DNA of 64,000 nt. Source: Wolfiporia cocos (lineage: Eukaryota; Basidiomycota; Agaricomycetes; Polyporales; Phaeolaceae). Below, piece after piece: positions 32,667-44,674 of the stretch (the stretch's first letter is position 1; each line of letters opens with the position of its first letter). The stretch covers positions 248,001 through 312,000 of the forward strand of contig JACCLO010000014.1 of the NCBI GenBank assembly GCA_029448655.1, written 5' to 3'. Under the pieces are notes generated by a model. The model was not told where the DNA came from, did not search any database, and saw nothing but the letters and a program-made list of their open reading frames with translations. The position numbers were made by a program, and so were the translations under genes.

Positions 32667-34610
32667 TAAGAGCCGCATATAACGGCGACCTGGCGGTGCG
32701 GTTACTGTATGCTTGGCTTATATACTGACTATTTGGCGATTGACTGCCATGCTGACAGTGGCGATGATTGTGATATATTGGTTCCCAGTCTGTCATAGCT
32801 ACATGATCTACTAGCTGATCGCGTAACTAGCAAACAGTTCAATGACCAAGCTCTCGTCAAGGTAGAAAATCTCGTACTTGGTGTCGAATTGCTCCATCAA
32901 CTCGAGGACTTGTATGAGGTGTTGGAACTCGAGCTTCTCCTGTCTGCCCATTGCCAGCGCGCCAGCAATCTTTACTATATTCTTCCTGGCGCACATTAAC
33001 ATTCTTCTCCCCGAGCTCGTTCAGTTTTTATTACGTGATTCCTCCATCCGGAGTATCTCTGTTGACCTTGCGCAAGAACGCTAGCCATATCTGGCGTCTG
33101 GCGTCTGCAGTGAGGTCTTGGTACCGCAGCGAGATGTGAATGCTTATGCGGGATTGAAATGCATGATCGAAGACGCGGACTCGGTTGGTTGTAAGGAAGA
33201 GTATTCCGCGAAAATATCTGAGTCTATGAGCACCATTGTACATCAAATCGCGTGAGACACGTACTCCAAGTGCTTCAAGAACAGAGCGATCATGGCATTT
33301 TGCTCCAATAGCTGTAAGGAACGCTCCTCGAGGAACACATCGGCCTCGTCAATTAGGCCCACGAAGCAGCGACTTTGAATGCTTTTGTGAGACTTGCATC
33401 GGGCGTTGCTGCAGTCGTGCCTAAGCCTCCTGCACCGGCTACGTAGAGGGACTGTGAAGGATGCATATATTATGGCATTTCCGACTCGGATTATTCAGTA
33501 ACCGAAGACGTACTACGTAACTCTGAGACGCAAGTATTTGGATAGTCAATGAGACCGATGCACTCTACAGAAGCCCATTGTATTGGCTACATATCTTCGC
33601 TCATGGCTTCAGCAGTGAGACTCTTTCCTGCAGTGGTGCAAAACAGCAACAGCTTAGCATATGGACCTTGGCTGTTATAGTGTTCTCCATACCTGTACCA
33701 GGATTGCCAAAAGGTTGATGATGAGGCCGATTCCTTTGCCGGAGATGAAGTCATCGAAGGTGGACACCGCACCTGAGCCGTGAGACTCGAGCAAGATTTT
33801 CAGAAGTGTCTTGTGCTGTGGAGGGATTACAAGCTATCCGAAAGCCTCATCGTTCTATTAGAATGGATTCACATGCTCAACATTAAATTCCACTGTCGGC
33901 CAAAGGTGATCAATAACAGTCGATCATGCCGCAGTATGTATCCAGGGACGCTACTGACGCTACTGATTGTTAGAAAGGCTGAATCTACAGACAATCGGAG
34001 TAGTCAACAGCAACTCTTCGTCGGAGAACGCATGGATCTTGACAGTTTCATCTCTTGGCTATCATCCGGCCGTAGGCTAGCCTTCAAGGCGTGTTTATCT
34101 ATGATCTCCCCCGATAGTGTCTTGGTCACTTGCGGGAACTAAGGGTAATTTAGTAGCTGCTTGCGGTAAGTCTCTATACGTCACGCTTACATCAGTAGAG
34201 AGTCTAGAGGCATTTACACTGAGACTTACTCCTGTCTATCATGACTCGAGAGTTGCTCTTGGTAAGGATTGAATTAGCCTGACAGTCAACAAGAAACAAA
34301 CTCCATCTGCAAGAATGTAGACACATTGTGTGTCTTTGAACCTTTAGAAACAAAGCGACGGATCACTGTGAAAGCGTAGGAGATATACTTTGTATTGTCG
34401 TTACGTGCTTCGACCGGGGTCTCCGTCTCAGGTGCAAGCTTGGTGATCCATCGATTTCTGATAGGTTCGAGGATCTCATGCAGATGCTTCGCTTCCAGGA
34501 CAGAACCTGGTGGACCCTCGACAACATCATCTTCTGGTACTTCCTGCGCCGTAGGATCAAATTGTACTACGTCTCCTGGATTGACTGTAGTCACCGGGCC
34601 ACGTTAAGAT
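32667..34610 (-). pseudogene. Decayed tandem copy of the DUF7025/AAA ATPase gene
   Basis: Homology to the intact gene starts in its 3' flank (TAAGAGCCGCATAT at 32667 against TAAGCCGCATAT at the transporter stop) and runs to the N-terminal exon (NPGDVVQFDP at about 34600). Lesions seen: a deletion fusing exon 2 (near 34302) to intron 3, removing the rest of exon 2, intron 2 and all of the 714-nt DUF7025 exon; a 1-nt loss before Walker A (near 33710, GCCAAAAGG against GCCAAATAGG); two stops in place of QE in the C-terminal helical part (near 33035); and another frame change after it. The 9-nt microexon and its splice sites are still visible near 33517. It cannot make the parental protein. Confidence 0.85.
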
Positions 34611-35462
34611 CGGACCTGAATGGCAATACTGTGGCCAATGAGTATTGAAGACCAGAAGATATCAATGATACTACCTGGTGCTCTTGGAGGCTGCATGAGA
34701 TGCCTCCAGAGATATTAGCGAGGGCTTGATCTGGAATGGAAGATGTACATTGCGAACAGCTTGTATGCTCGTGGCAATTCTTGATGCAAGATAACTCGGG
34801 ATGGTACTGACCACGGCGCCCATCTCCGCATACGACTACGGCTGGACATTGATGTTGTCATCAATCATGATTCTGAGGCTTCGTTGGAAACAACTGACAT
34901 TCAAGACAGTAACACTTAAGTTAGTGACATTGTGAGAAAGAGTGCTATAGGATGGCGTGACACTGACTACGCTCCCCCTGAGGGCAGGAGGCGCCGGGCG
35001 CATGCCACATACAACGGCATCTCTGCTACGTCTGGTTCAGCATTTGATCACCAAAGTAATCCTTTGATGCACACGCACGATCCCAACAACTTGGTCGAAC
35101 GATAGACACGCCGAGAATGTGGCCGACTTTATCTTGCCTTCTGGTAAGAGTGAGAAGCAAGGGTCGTCCTACATCAGCAGTAAGACGATGAATGACTTCG
35201 ACACGTTGTCGAATCATGCGCGTCTTATATGCCGTCCAGCCAACATGATATGTACATTCGCTATTGGCGTGTCCGCTCGCAGCGATCCAAGTGGTGAGCT
35301 ATCCAGGATATAATGACTATACAATCCTGCCAAGATAGAGTGAAGCTGGTCAATGTAATCTCACGAGTCCAGAGTCTCGAATCGTTTCAATGATAGTCCT
35401 CAAGCTTCCTGTGATCTTTCGCCGCCATCGCCGGGTGAGACAGGATACCGATGTTCATGCTT
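34611..35462. other. Intergenic; nothing recognised
   Basis: No supported gene or element. The 3' flank of the GH92 gene occupies the right end. Confidence 0.4.
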
Positions 35463-38400
35463 CTAATAAAAGCCGCCTGTCGAGAGCGACGGCGGAAGCA
35501 CACCGCATCCAATCGTCGGGTCATCTGTAAGCTGGAGCTCTACTGTCGAGCCACTGACGAAAATGTCCCACTCGAGGTAGCATGTTGAGTTCCAGGGTTG
35601 TCCATCAATAGTCACGTTCTGTTTGTGCGTGCGTCACAACAAGCATTCGCGTGATGATTGCGGATGAGCCAGAGTTGTCCTGATGTATCAGCGTCATTCT
35701 CCGATTGAAGGGAAATATGACATACGGCAACATAGATCGGTCCGCTCGTGTTGTTCGTGAAGCCGTTCGCAATGATTGTTGCCGTCTTATTAAAGATGGG
35801 GTTGTAGAACGAGATCTGGGGGAACCATGGCGAGGAGAGGAGGTACTGGCGCGTCGCTGGCACAGGATACATCCCCGCGAGCAGGAAGGTCGCCCACGTC
35901 CCCATCGCGCCTGTGATCAGTGAGTTACAAATTGAATGGTATTGTTGATGAATTGTCGACATACCGGAGTCTAGTGTTAGAGTGTGTAAGTAAGTGCTGG
36001 ACTGCATGCAGAAATTCGGGACTTGCCATCGTTTCCCGGGATACCGCTGACGGAAGTGTTGAAGTATTCATTGATGACCATCCGCGCGCGCTGCGTGCTC
36101 AGCCCAGGCCGGTTGGCGTAGTGGTACATGAATGGAATCTGCATCGATGGCTCATCGGTCTCATCGAAATAGTGCTACAAAGACAGGTTATTTAAACAAA
36201 AGGGGAGGTAACGGTGGGCACACACTTGGTCGAAGAGGAAGTCAAGCCGCTGAATGAACGCTGCAGGGCCACCTTGCAACTCGACTAGCTTCGCTGTGTC
36301 TTGTGGCACGAACTGAACAAAAGCAGAAATACATAAGTATTCTCTTCAATCGTCAATGTCAACGTTCTAATAACCTGCGAGTACTGGGTGCAGAGCTGAG
36401 CGCATATACTTAATTTGAGGAGATTGAAAACTAACCACAAGCGGAGAGCTTTCATAGAATCCATCTGTGTTCACTGCATTCAGGTAGCACGTTGACTGTG
36501 TGGGGTCATTCACACTGCAGTGCCGTGGGTCAGTGTAGTTGAATGTCCCATTAGCAAACCGGGGCTATGGGGAACTGCATATCAGCCACATTACATGAGG
36601 AACAGCACAGAATATGTCAACCTGCATCATGCCGACAATGTACTCTGCGCCTGGTACAGTCGTGTTAGGGTTCCAGACATTGATGAAATTTCCAGCGCGC
36701 CCGTAATACTGTCGTAGTAAAAGAAGTTAGGGTCACAGCACTCCTGGAAGGAATCGCATGTACCTTGGCGGCATCCTCGGTCTTTCCCAGGGTGTTGGCG
36801 ACCTGCGCGACCGCGAAGTCATCGAATGCATACTTCAAAAGAGTGTCAGAATATGAATACCATCCCTTGTATGTGGGCTGACGAACCTCTATAGTCCGGG
36901 AGACCTGCTTGGTGTTCGTTCCACTCGGTTCCCAGACATCCGAGGGAATGTACCCTGTACACCACGTTATACACCGGTCGACTGCATATCCATCGAACAC
37001 AATACATACCGAGCGACTTCCATATATTAGCCTGCCGACCCTCCAGGTCCCAATCCGGCGGCTGGTCCTCGGCATCGGCAAGTAGCGCAGCGTACAGTGC
37101 AGACGTTGAGACATTGAGTTCTTCGGCCTGCTCATAATACCTAACCTTGAGATCAGCGACTGTTTTTCATTGACGTAGTTAGTAGCTCACTTCACGAGGA
37201 ACTCGCCCAGAATTGGGTCACCATCTGTAGTTGCTTTGGTCAATATTTTTTTCCAGATATGGATATGCTTGACATGCTACTCACTACTGCCGCCTTGTAT
37301 CCACTGTTTCTGGGTTGCGCCGCGGCACTCAGGAAGCCATCCTGTGTCGTCCGTTGGTTCAAAAACGTTGCATATCTTATCGAGATGGGTATCAACTTGC
37401 CTTCATGCTGCTGAATATTGATCATCCCTCTTACAATCCTGGAGAAGTCGACTGGATCATGCAAAGACATGAGTGCATACAGCGCGCGGAATGTATCCCA
37501 CTACACATAGTAATTAGGTAAATTTACATACACACATCCATGAATACGTACGTTGCAGTAGAAAGAGTCGTAGTATGGCTCTGTGGAGTTCCACAAGGGA
37601 TTTTCATCCGTATCTATCCAGACTCGGGATATCAGCGATGTGCGACGGCCAACGCAGAAAACGTGTAATATGAGTACGCACAATCAGCAGGGACCACATG
37701 TGTCCTGTAGAGCGAGCTGTAGAAGAGGGAGATGGTCTCGTTGTCGACACCCTCGGTCCCGACCTGGATGCGCCCAAGTAGTTCATTCCACTCAGCCCGC
37801 GCGACAGCCCGGACCGAGTCGAACTCGAAGTCCGGTATCTCCTCCTCGGCATTGGCACACGCCTGCTCGGTCGATATGAATGATACTCCGGCTCGGGCAA
37901 GAATTGACGTTGTGCCTAGCGCAACGTCATCGGAATTAGCTATCAGCTTGTACTCAAGAGAGACTTACCATTGGGATTGGGTGCGAACGTGAACAGAGCA
38001 CCCAATTGGCTCACGAACCCTGGGAGTGCCGGAGGTCAGCAAGCCCCATTTGTTGATCTAGCAGAGATCGTACCGGAATACTGCTGAGCTATGTTCACGC
38101 TATACTTGATAGGGCTGTCGCCTAACCAAGTTCCGTATTCCGTTGGTTGACCCTACGCGGAATCAGCTTGATATTCATTTTCATTACTCATGAATTATGT
38201 ACCAGCTCGTAGCCATCGCCGAGGAAGTCAACACAAGTGTATACCCGATACCGTCCTGGACCGAAGGAGGCCTGGAAGTCTGCACCGCCTGCATAACTGA
38301 GGTAAGATATCTCTCTACTAGAACAATATACCATCCCTACCTATCACCCGTGCTGTAGAAGCGTTCAGAGTCATTACGGGTATCGTATTGCTCATTTGTC

Positions 38401-39356
38401 CGTCGTTCGTGATGTCAACGAGCAACCTAGGATTAGCGGTGTTTGCTGGGAACGTGTAGCTGATGGGAAAGTTTAGATGCGGATACAACACGGGTATACC
38501 AAGCCAACATACCGATGCAACGCTGTTCGCCTCGTGGCGGTCAATTCAACACGAATGCCAGTAGACTGTGATTTGAGGGCAGGATAAGCCACAACGTCGT
38601 ATTATCGGACAGTAGGTACACCAGCAACATTCCACATGGAAGAAGATGAAATGTATAATGCCAACATACCAGGTTCGATGCGAAATATCCAGGCTCAGCA
38701 TAGTCATCCGGCGAACCTACAGAGGCATCAAACATGAACGATTGGCAAAAAGGCAATTACAATATACCATCCGGGAGTATATTCCTGAGGACCTTTCTTG
38801 ATTCAAGAGAAGTAGGGCACGCTGCAAAGGAATCATCCACAGGGCACTCCGCAAATGCCCATAGCTTGAAGTTGGAAAGCGAAACTCCCTATAACACGGT
38901 CACATGACATACGACACGCTCTGGACGCGAAATCAACTCACTCCACCGGTTCCCTGATCGTGAAGCTGGGAGAACCCAGTAGCATTGTAAATTGGGTCCG
39001 CATCATATCCTGCTTGCTAAGAGACCTTCGATATTCCTGATCTCACTACAATGGCTGTGGACTTACATCTCCAGGAGAATCGGTGTCCATGCCTGGTTTG
39101 GCCATTCCGTGAGGAAGCGTCGCGCCTGTAATACGCAATGGTTGCAGTCAGAGCCACATTGTCAGCTACGAGAGTATATATTACCTGGGAAGACATGGCC
39201 TCCATTCGTCGTCCCGATGAACATATTGACCCAACTAGCCGGGTCAGGAATGGACACAGATGTCGTCGTCGTCGCGGCCTTTGCTAGCAACAGAGCGGAG
39301 AGCCATGATGTAGTCAGAGCGAGGCCGCCCGGAGCGCGGCGCGTTAGTGAGTACAT
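35463..39356 (-). CDS. Secreted GH92 alpha-mannosidase
   Basis: Starts MYSLTRRAPGGLALTT with a hydrophobic signal-peptide core. Conserved GH92 blocks follow in order over many exons: FIGTTNGGHVFPG (39356-39185), ATLPHGMAKPGMDTDSPGD (39125-39067), YNATGFSQLHDQGTGG, GIRVELTATRRTALHR (~38550), SRTIE plus YAFDDFAVAQVANTLGK (~36800), PRFANGTFNYTDP, EPSMQIPFMYHYANRPG, then GNDDSGAMGTWATF around 36030-35880 and WDIFVSGSTVEL at the end; stop at 35463-35465. GH92 enzymes are calcium-dependent exo-mannosidases that remove alpha-1,2-, 1,3- or 1,4-mannose from N-glycans or yeast mannan. The acidic pair of GNDDSG lies in the catalytic region. That motif is assembled across a GC-AG intron (36026-35971) and a 6-nt exon (35970-35965). 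Internal exon borders not quoted here were read only by motif. Confidence 0.88.
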
Positions 39357-41224
39357 GCTAGACCCCTCCTGAGCCGAATGGTGTGAGTAACCAGGTCATT
39401 TATACCTTCGCGATCTTTACGACATCTTCGTAACAGCTATGCATCGGCGCCGGTGCATTGCAAGCCGCTAAAGACGTTCCCTAGGCTACTTCTTCCGCAC
39501 GCCGGCTCACATGGACGATGAATTCATGACTGACCTCGATGCTCAGCGTTGAACGTCGGTTATCGAATAGAAGCTGAGAATCGGCGAGAATAAGCCTCAC
39601 GTGAGCGGAGGGTGTTCTGCGGACCGTAATTTTCCCTCATAAATTCAGACTTGTGGACTCAATAGAGCAAGAGACGATAGGTGACCTAGTTGACGCTGTC
39701 CTAGTGGGGAACTATCAGAGCATGCAGACAAGCATCAGATCGATGGTCAAACGTAAGGCGATGTAATTTGTCAAACCCTAGTGACTCTGAATGTCGCCAC
39801 GAAGTGTGCTAGTGGGTATCCCATGGGATTATAGTGATGGGCGAACAGTCATATGAACCGAGGTCGCTTCGATATGCGCGCTCTATACTGCAGACGACGG
39901 ACCAATATTAGGAAGAAACCAGTATACAGGAAACTCGCACTGATCTCGGAGCTTGCTTCTAGAAGCCGACCTTCGACACTAGTTCACGATCGATGGGCAT
40001 GGACAGCAACTCGAATATGTAGAACACGCTGGATGACCCCATATCATCCTAGCAAACGCCGCTCTTCAGACCTTTATTCGCTTTCCCATCACATATTCTG
40101 TGCACCAGATTATGGCCAGATCTCCTCATCTGCTGTGAGTTTATATAACTGCAAGCAATGCGATTGATTATAAGACAAATCACGTACAGTCTTCAGGTAT
40201 CTTGCACTAAATTGTGTACCTATACCATACCATAACCGGTGTGCTGGAGCCCGATCTCGGTTCCCACTGAATGCCCAAGGCACCTGTGCGGCGGCGATAT
40301 CAATCGAGGTCTCTACGGTGGTTGTCCCTGTGACTCCGCATGAACGCTGAATAGATCTGACGGGGCGCGGCAGCTAGAGGCAATGCTAACAGCAAGACCT
40401 AATTGCGGGGCTGGAACGCTTGTCAGTACCAGGGTCTAGGAGCAGTGGTCGCCAGATAGAGGATATCGGAATCGCAAGTGTCAGAATGATTCTCGCAATG
40501 CAAGAATACAAAACACTATCGCGCTTTGAGATCGTGACAAGCGTCCGTCTGGGAAGGTACCCGCAGAGTCAACGAGTAGACCTCTCCATACCAGCTACTT
40601 CACATCTAATCCATAAGTGAACGTTGTGTCTATTGATACCTTGATCCGAGAGTGTCTAGCAAGCGAGGACATATTAACTTTGGGATAGCAATGCACCTAC
40701 CGCATTGCAGCCGGTCTGCACATAATATCGTCAGACTGAAGAGGTGTTGCTTTGACGTCGTAATCAGACTGCAGCGCATTACGTAAGCGAGCCATTTGCC
40801 TCTGGCTTCTCCCGTACTTATTGCTTACGCCGCCCTGCGAAGAATTACCAATTTGGACTCCTTAGCATTCCACTCCATCGTTCACTCCGCTCATGGTCAG
40901 TTTAGAAAAGAGGAGTAAACAAGTCGACAATTCTGCTAAGTGACTGAGGGCGATTAAACGGTTCAAAGTAGCAGCCGAGGATGATGGCAACAACGTCAAC
41001 AACGTGAGCTCCTCACTAGATGCGGCAGTGCACTGATGACTACCAACGTACTAATTCATGTCAGGAAGCATCCCCATCGCGTGTAGATTCGGTATGTCCT
41101 GCTGCGATCTGACATTCGTTCTTTCTATTGACCTCCATCAGTATCCACCGACCAGTGGCTTGTCACACATCTTGACAATTCTTGGACAATCGCCCAAGTC
41201 AAACAATGCCTGCTGGGCAAGTTC
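39357..41224. other. Intergenic, divergent promoters expected
   Basis: Lies between the starts of the GH92 gene (-) and the 924-aa gene (+), so both promoters should be here. No clear TATA box or other gene was recognised. Confidence 0.4.
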
Positions 41225-44123
41225 ATGCCGCAGGAGACGGGTTCTACCTCCAGATGGCGACGCGCACGCCGTGATCGCCCACTCTCTCCCATTACCTTCT
41301 CTGCGCATGGGCACAGCGACGATGAGGGCAATAGTACGAACTCGGGCAAGGAGTCAGACGTGGACACGCTGAACGATGTCTCCGAGAACCTTGACTACTT
41401 AAAGTACAAGTACGCTCCTGCCCCTCGGCAAACAGGCTCCTCTAGCACTGCGCAGGTCGGCCGCTCCGAGAACGCAAATCCGTCAGGCCACTCAACGCAG
41501 CGAACTAGCGAGCCCGCCAAGTATACACTCCTAGCATTCTCGACAGGGCAACTGCTTGAGGATCACTTAACTCTCAAATGGTATGCTTTGCAACCGAACG
41601 AACTGCTTGAACTGTATCCGCGCGCAGACGCGGTTGTCGCACTTCCGCGCGGTGTACCAGAAGCTTACGTGCGTCCATACTTTGAGGCGCGGGTGTTGGC
41701 CCTCCGTCTTGTCAACAGGGATCTTGCGGTGGAGGACGTGGTGCCGTACGAACCATCCAAAAGCAGCAAGGCAAAGGGGAAGGAACGCGAGAGGAGAACA
41801 GGGAGCGGCTCTGGGCAGATGAACGAGGATATACAAGACTTTAGTGAGTCAAAGAGGAGGGACAGGGCGGACAAGAAGCGTAGGAAGCGAATGGAATGGC
41901 GCGAGCGCTGGGTTGTCATAAACCAGGGCATGTTCAAGCTGTGCGAAGATCGCTACGTGAGTCGCCGGTTCTTTGCATTCGCGCAGGCCCTCAATGCCTC
42001 TTAGGACCCTAATCCAATGCACGCCGCGCCGCTGTCCGCCCTTCTCTCTTTGCGCCGCGGGGACGAATTCCCTCTGTATCTTCCCTCTCACCCAAAGTCC
42101 TCCGCCTCGATCCCTCGTGTCTCTACGCCCTCTCCGCGATCAACGCCGCTGGCGTCTCCCACGCAGCCGCAGCCGCAGCTGTTCTCGCACCGCGACCCGT
42201 CGCCTTTCGCGCCCCCACGCCCCGCGACAAGCCCAACCGGCGCCCGCCAGATCGTTTGTGTCCAGTTTCGCGCCGGGCCGCACCCCCCGCCGCACTCGCC
42301 GACGTATCCACACACACGCTCACAGACATACTCGCATTCGCGCACAAAGGGCAGCCTGAGCCTCGTCGATGGCCGCCGGTCGAGTTTTGAGAGCGGCGGA
42401 TGGTGGCGACGCAGCTCGCGCGACGAACTATCTGCGACGAATAAGTCTGCACGGTCCGCTTGCGGGCTCGACAGCGAGGACGGCGAGAGCGTTAGCTGCT
42501 CGGGCGACCGACTCGAGACCGGCGATGAGCGCGAAGATGAGGATGCTGTTTGGATCATTATGGACCTGCTTGATGACACAGGTAAGTCTACTCTCTCAGG
42601 AGGCCTTGTCCTATGATCATCGCTCGCTGACTCCATGTCCGTGAACGTCATGAACAGCGTATCGTAGTATTCTACGTATTCTGCACCGACATGCACCACA
42701 GTCGTGCACATCATCTCTCGTGGCATTTTCCTCAATTGCTGCTTCACAATCCATCTTCCCAGAAGCACAGCAAGAACACCCGTCTCCTTCCACCATTGTA
42801 GCATCAGCGCTGAGCCGCACTCCATCCGCTGGTCCCTCCCTCTCTTCTCTCGCGACTCTAATCGGTCCGACTGTCGAAAGTAAGCAAGATGCATACGAAG
42901 CTCGCCCATTTCACCCTTCATGTGACAGCTTCCCCTACCCCGAGTGGCGGCTCGCCGTCGTTCAACGTGCACGCAGGGCCGGACTCGGGGTAGTTGGACG
43001 TGCCATGGAGCTTGTCATGTTCGGCGAAGAGGACGACGGGTCAAGCGAGTATGAGGAAAACGAAACGGACTTCCTGAACAATCTCAAGCTGGACTCCGAT
43101 GATTCCGAGAGCTCCCGTGCTTCTCCCACGACGCTCGCATCTGCAGTTGATAATGCTGATACTACTGCCGCGTCACCTGCACAAGACAGCCCAGCGAAGA
43201 GCATTGCGCCCGTCCTCTCGCCGATGCTGTGGAGGGATATGCTCATTGAGGACAGCGAAAGTGACGAGGGGAGCACCGGCGACGAGAGCGAACGAGAATG
43301 GGAGAACTGGATGGAGGACCTTCCACGGCAGCGGCAGGTTCAAGCGCGCGCGGAGGAGCGACGCCTGCGCCATATCGAGGTTGGCGCGCGATCGTCCATG
43401 GATAGCAACGATGCCATACCCTGGGCGCCAGATTGGGACCCCAATTGGGATGAAAATGAGTCTCCGAGGTTCGTGCGAGGCAGCGGGTCAGTGGAGGGCG
43501 ACGCCTCTCCCCATAGGGCCAGGGCGCAGTCGTCGTCTCCACCGCGCCGCGTACTGAACAGCTATTCGTCCGCGGATTCGCTCATACGGCGCACAATCCG
43601 CGGTGCCCCTCCGGCGTCGCGCGCCAGGATGTTCCGAGGCGCTGGCAGCGACCTAGACTCTGCACGCACACGCCCGCGATCACCTCTGTCTTCCCGGACG
43701 GACGCCTCTGGATCTGAGCGGTCTGGGTTCCCTGGTTCGAGCATGCTGCCACAGCTTCATCAGCTTCCGCTTCGCATGCCCATACCGAAGAGAATGCGGA
43801 TGTCTGTGATTCGCACGAACACCGCAAGTACCAATGAGGAAGACGCCGAGAAGAAAGAGTTCTCAGCCTTCCGGATTGGGAGTCCCATCAATGGAACCGA
43901 CGAGCCCGTGTTAACGACGTTGCAGTCTCCTCCGCAGCAGAGCACTCAGCTTACCGCTAGTTCATCCGCTCGCAGCCTGCTCAAACCTGCACGACTCAAG
44001 CTATCCCTCGCCTCCACCCTCAATGCTCGATCTGGTATTGGCTTGCGCTCACCAACCCCACCTTCAACGCCACAGAGCCTTGAGAGCATGACTTTCGCCA
44101 GTCCCGTCTCTGAATCTGAATGA
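41225..44123 (+). CDS. Unknown protein with PH-like region (924 aa, 3 exons)
   Basis: Exons 41225-41956, 42005-42581 and 42658-44123 join in frame to 925 codons including stop. The N-terminal third contains KWYALQPNELLELYP, VVALPRGVPEAYVRPYFEA and, after a basic stretch, EWRERWVVINQGMFKLCEDR. The last string looks like the strand and W/R pattern of a pleckstrin-homology-type fold common in Agaricomycete proteins of unknown role. The middle is Pro/Ser-rich, then acidic (DSEDGES, EEDDGSSEYEENE). The C terminus is Ser/Arg-rich low complexity. A possible intron at 42881 was rejected because removing it breaks frame. No signal peptide or membrane segment. The start ATG is the first good one in frame; upstream exons cannot be excluded. 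Confidence 0.7.
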
Positions 44124-44674
44124 TTGTATTGAATCCAGCAGGGATTCAGATATCGTAACTAGTGCCTAATTATTTATGTTGTACCACTAATGTCCGTTAA
44201 CTGAGCCAGCCTAGTTCCGATTCAAGATCGCCCTCCACCGCATCGAATAGTTATACTGTGTTCACTTAAGCTCACCCGGCAATCATGACCTTTCCTAGCA
44301 GTCAGGGTTTGTATTTGATAGTCTGCAATGTATTAAGTCTCCTGGTGTAACCTACGTGTCCCTCGCCTCAATGAAATAGAGAGGTGCCTCTCAGTGCACT
44401 TCCAGAAAAGATGTAGTTCGACGTCTGGAGATACACTCGCTCATACCACGTTCATTCTGGCTGCTTGTTACTGTTGACCCTGGTTGCCTCCGGCATCGTG
44501 ATGCCGGTGAGAAAAATGCTCACGGAGGGTTACCAGAAGTCTCGTTGTCAGTATTATTGTTACAGGTAAGGACGTACTCAGTCTCAAGGGAGCCCCGAAT
44601 ATAATTTATAGGCAGCCGGAGTAGCTGGGGTAGTGTCTAGCTACTAGCCCCGCGCCAATTTGGTAGCTGCCAAT

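Noticed and set aside
42881..42929. GT...AG intron in exon 3 of the 924-aa gene
   Set aside because: Removing it leads quickly to a stop; reading through keeps the frame open to 44123.
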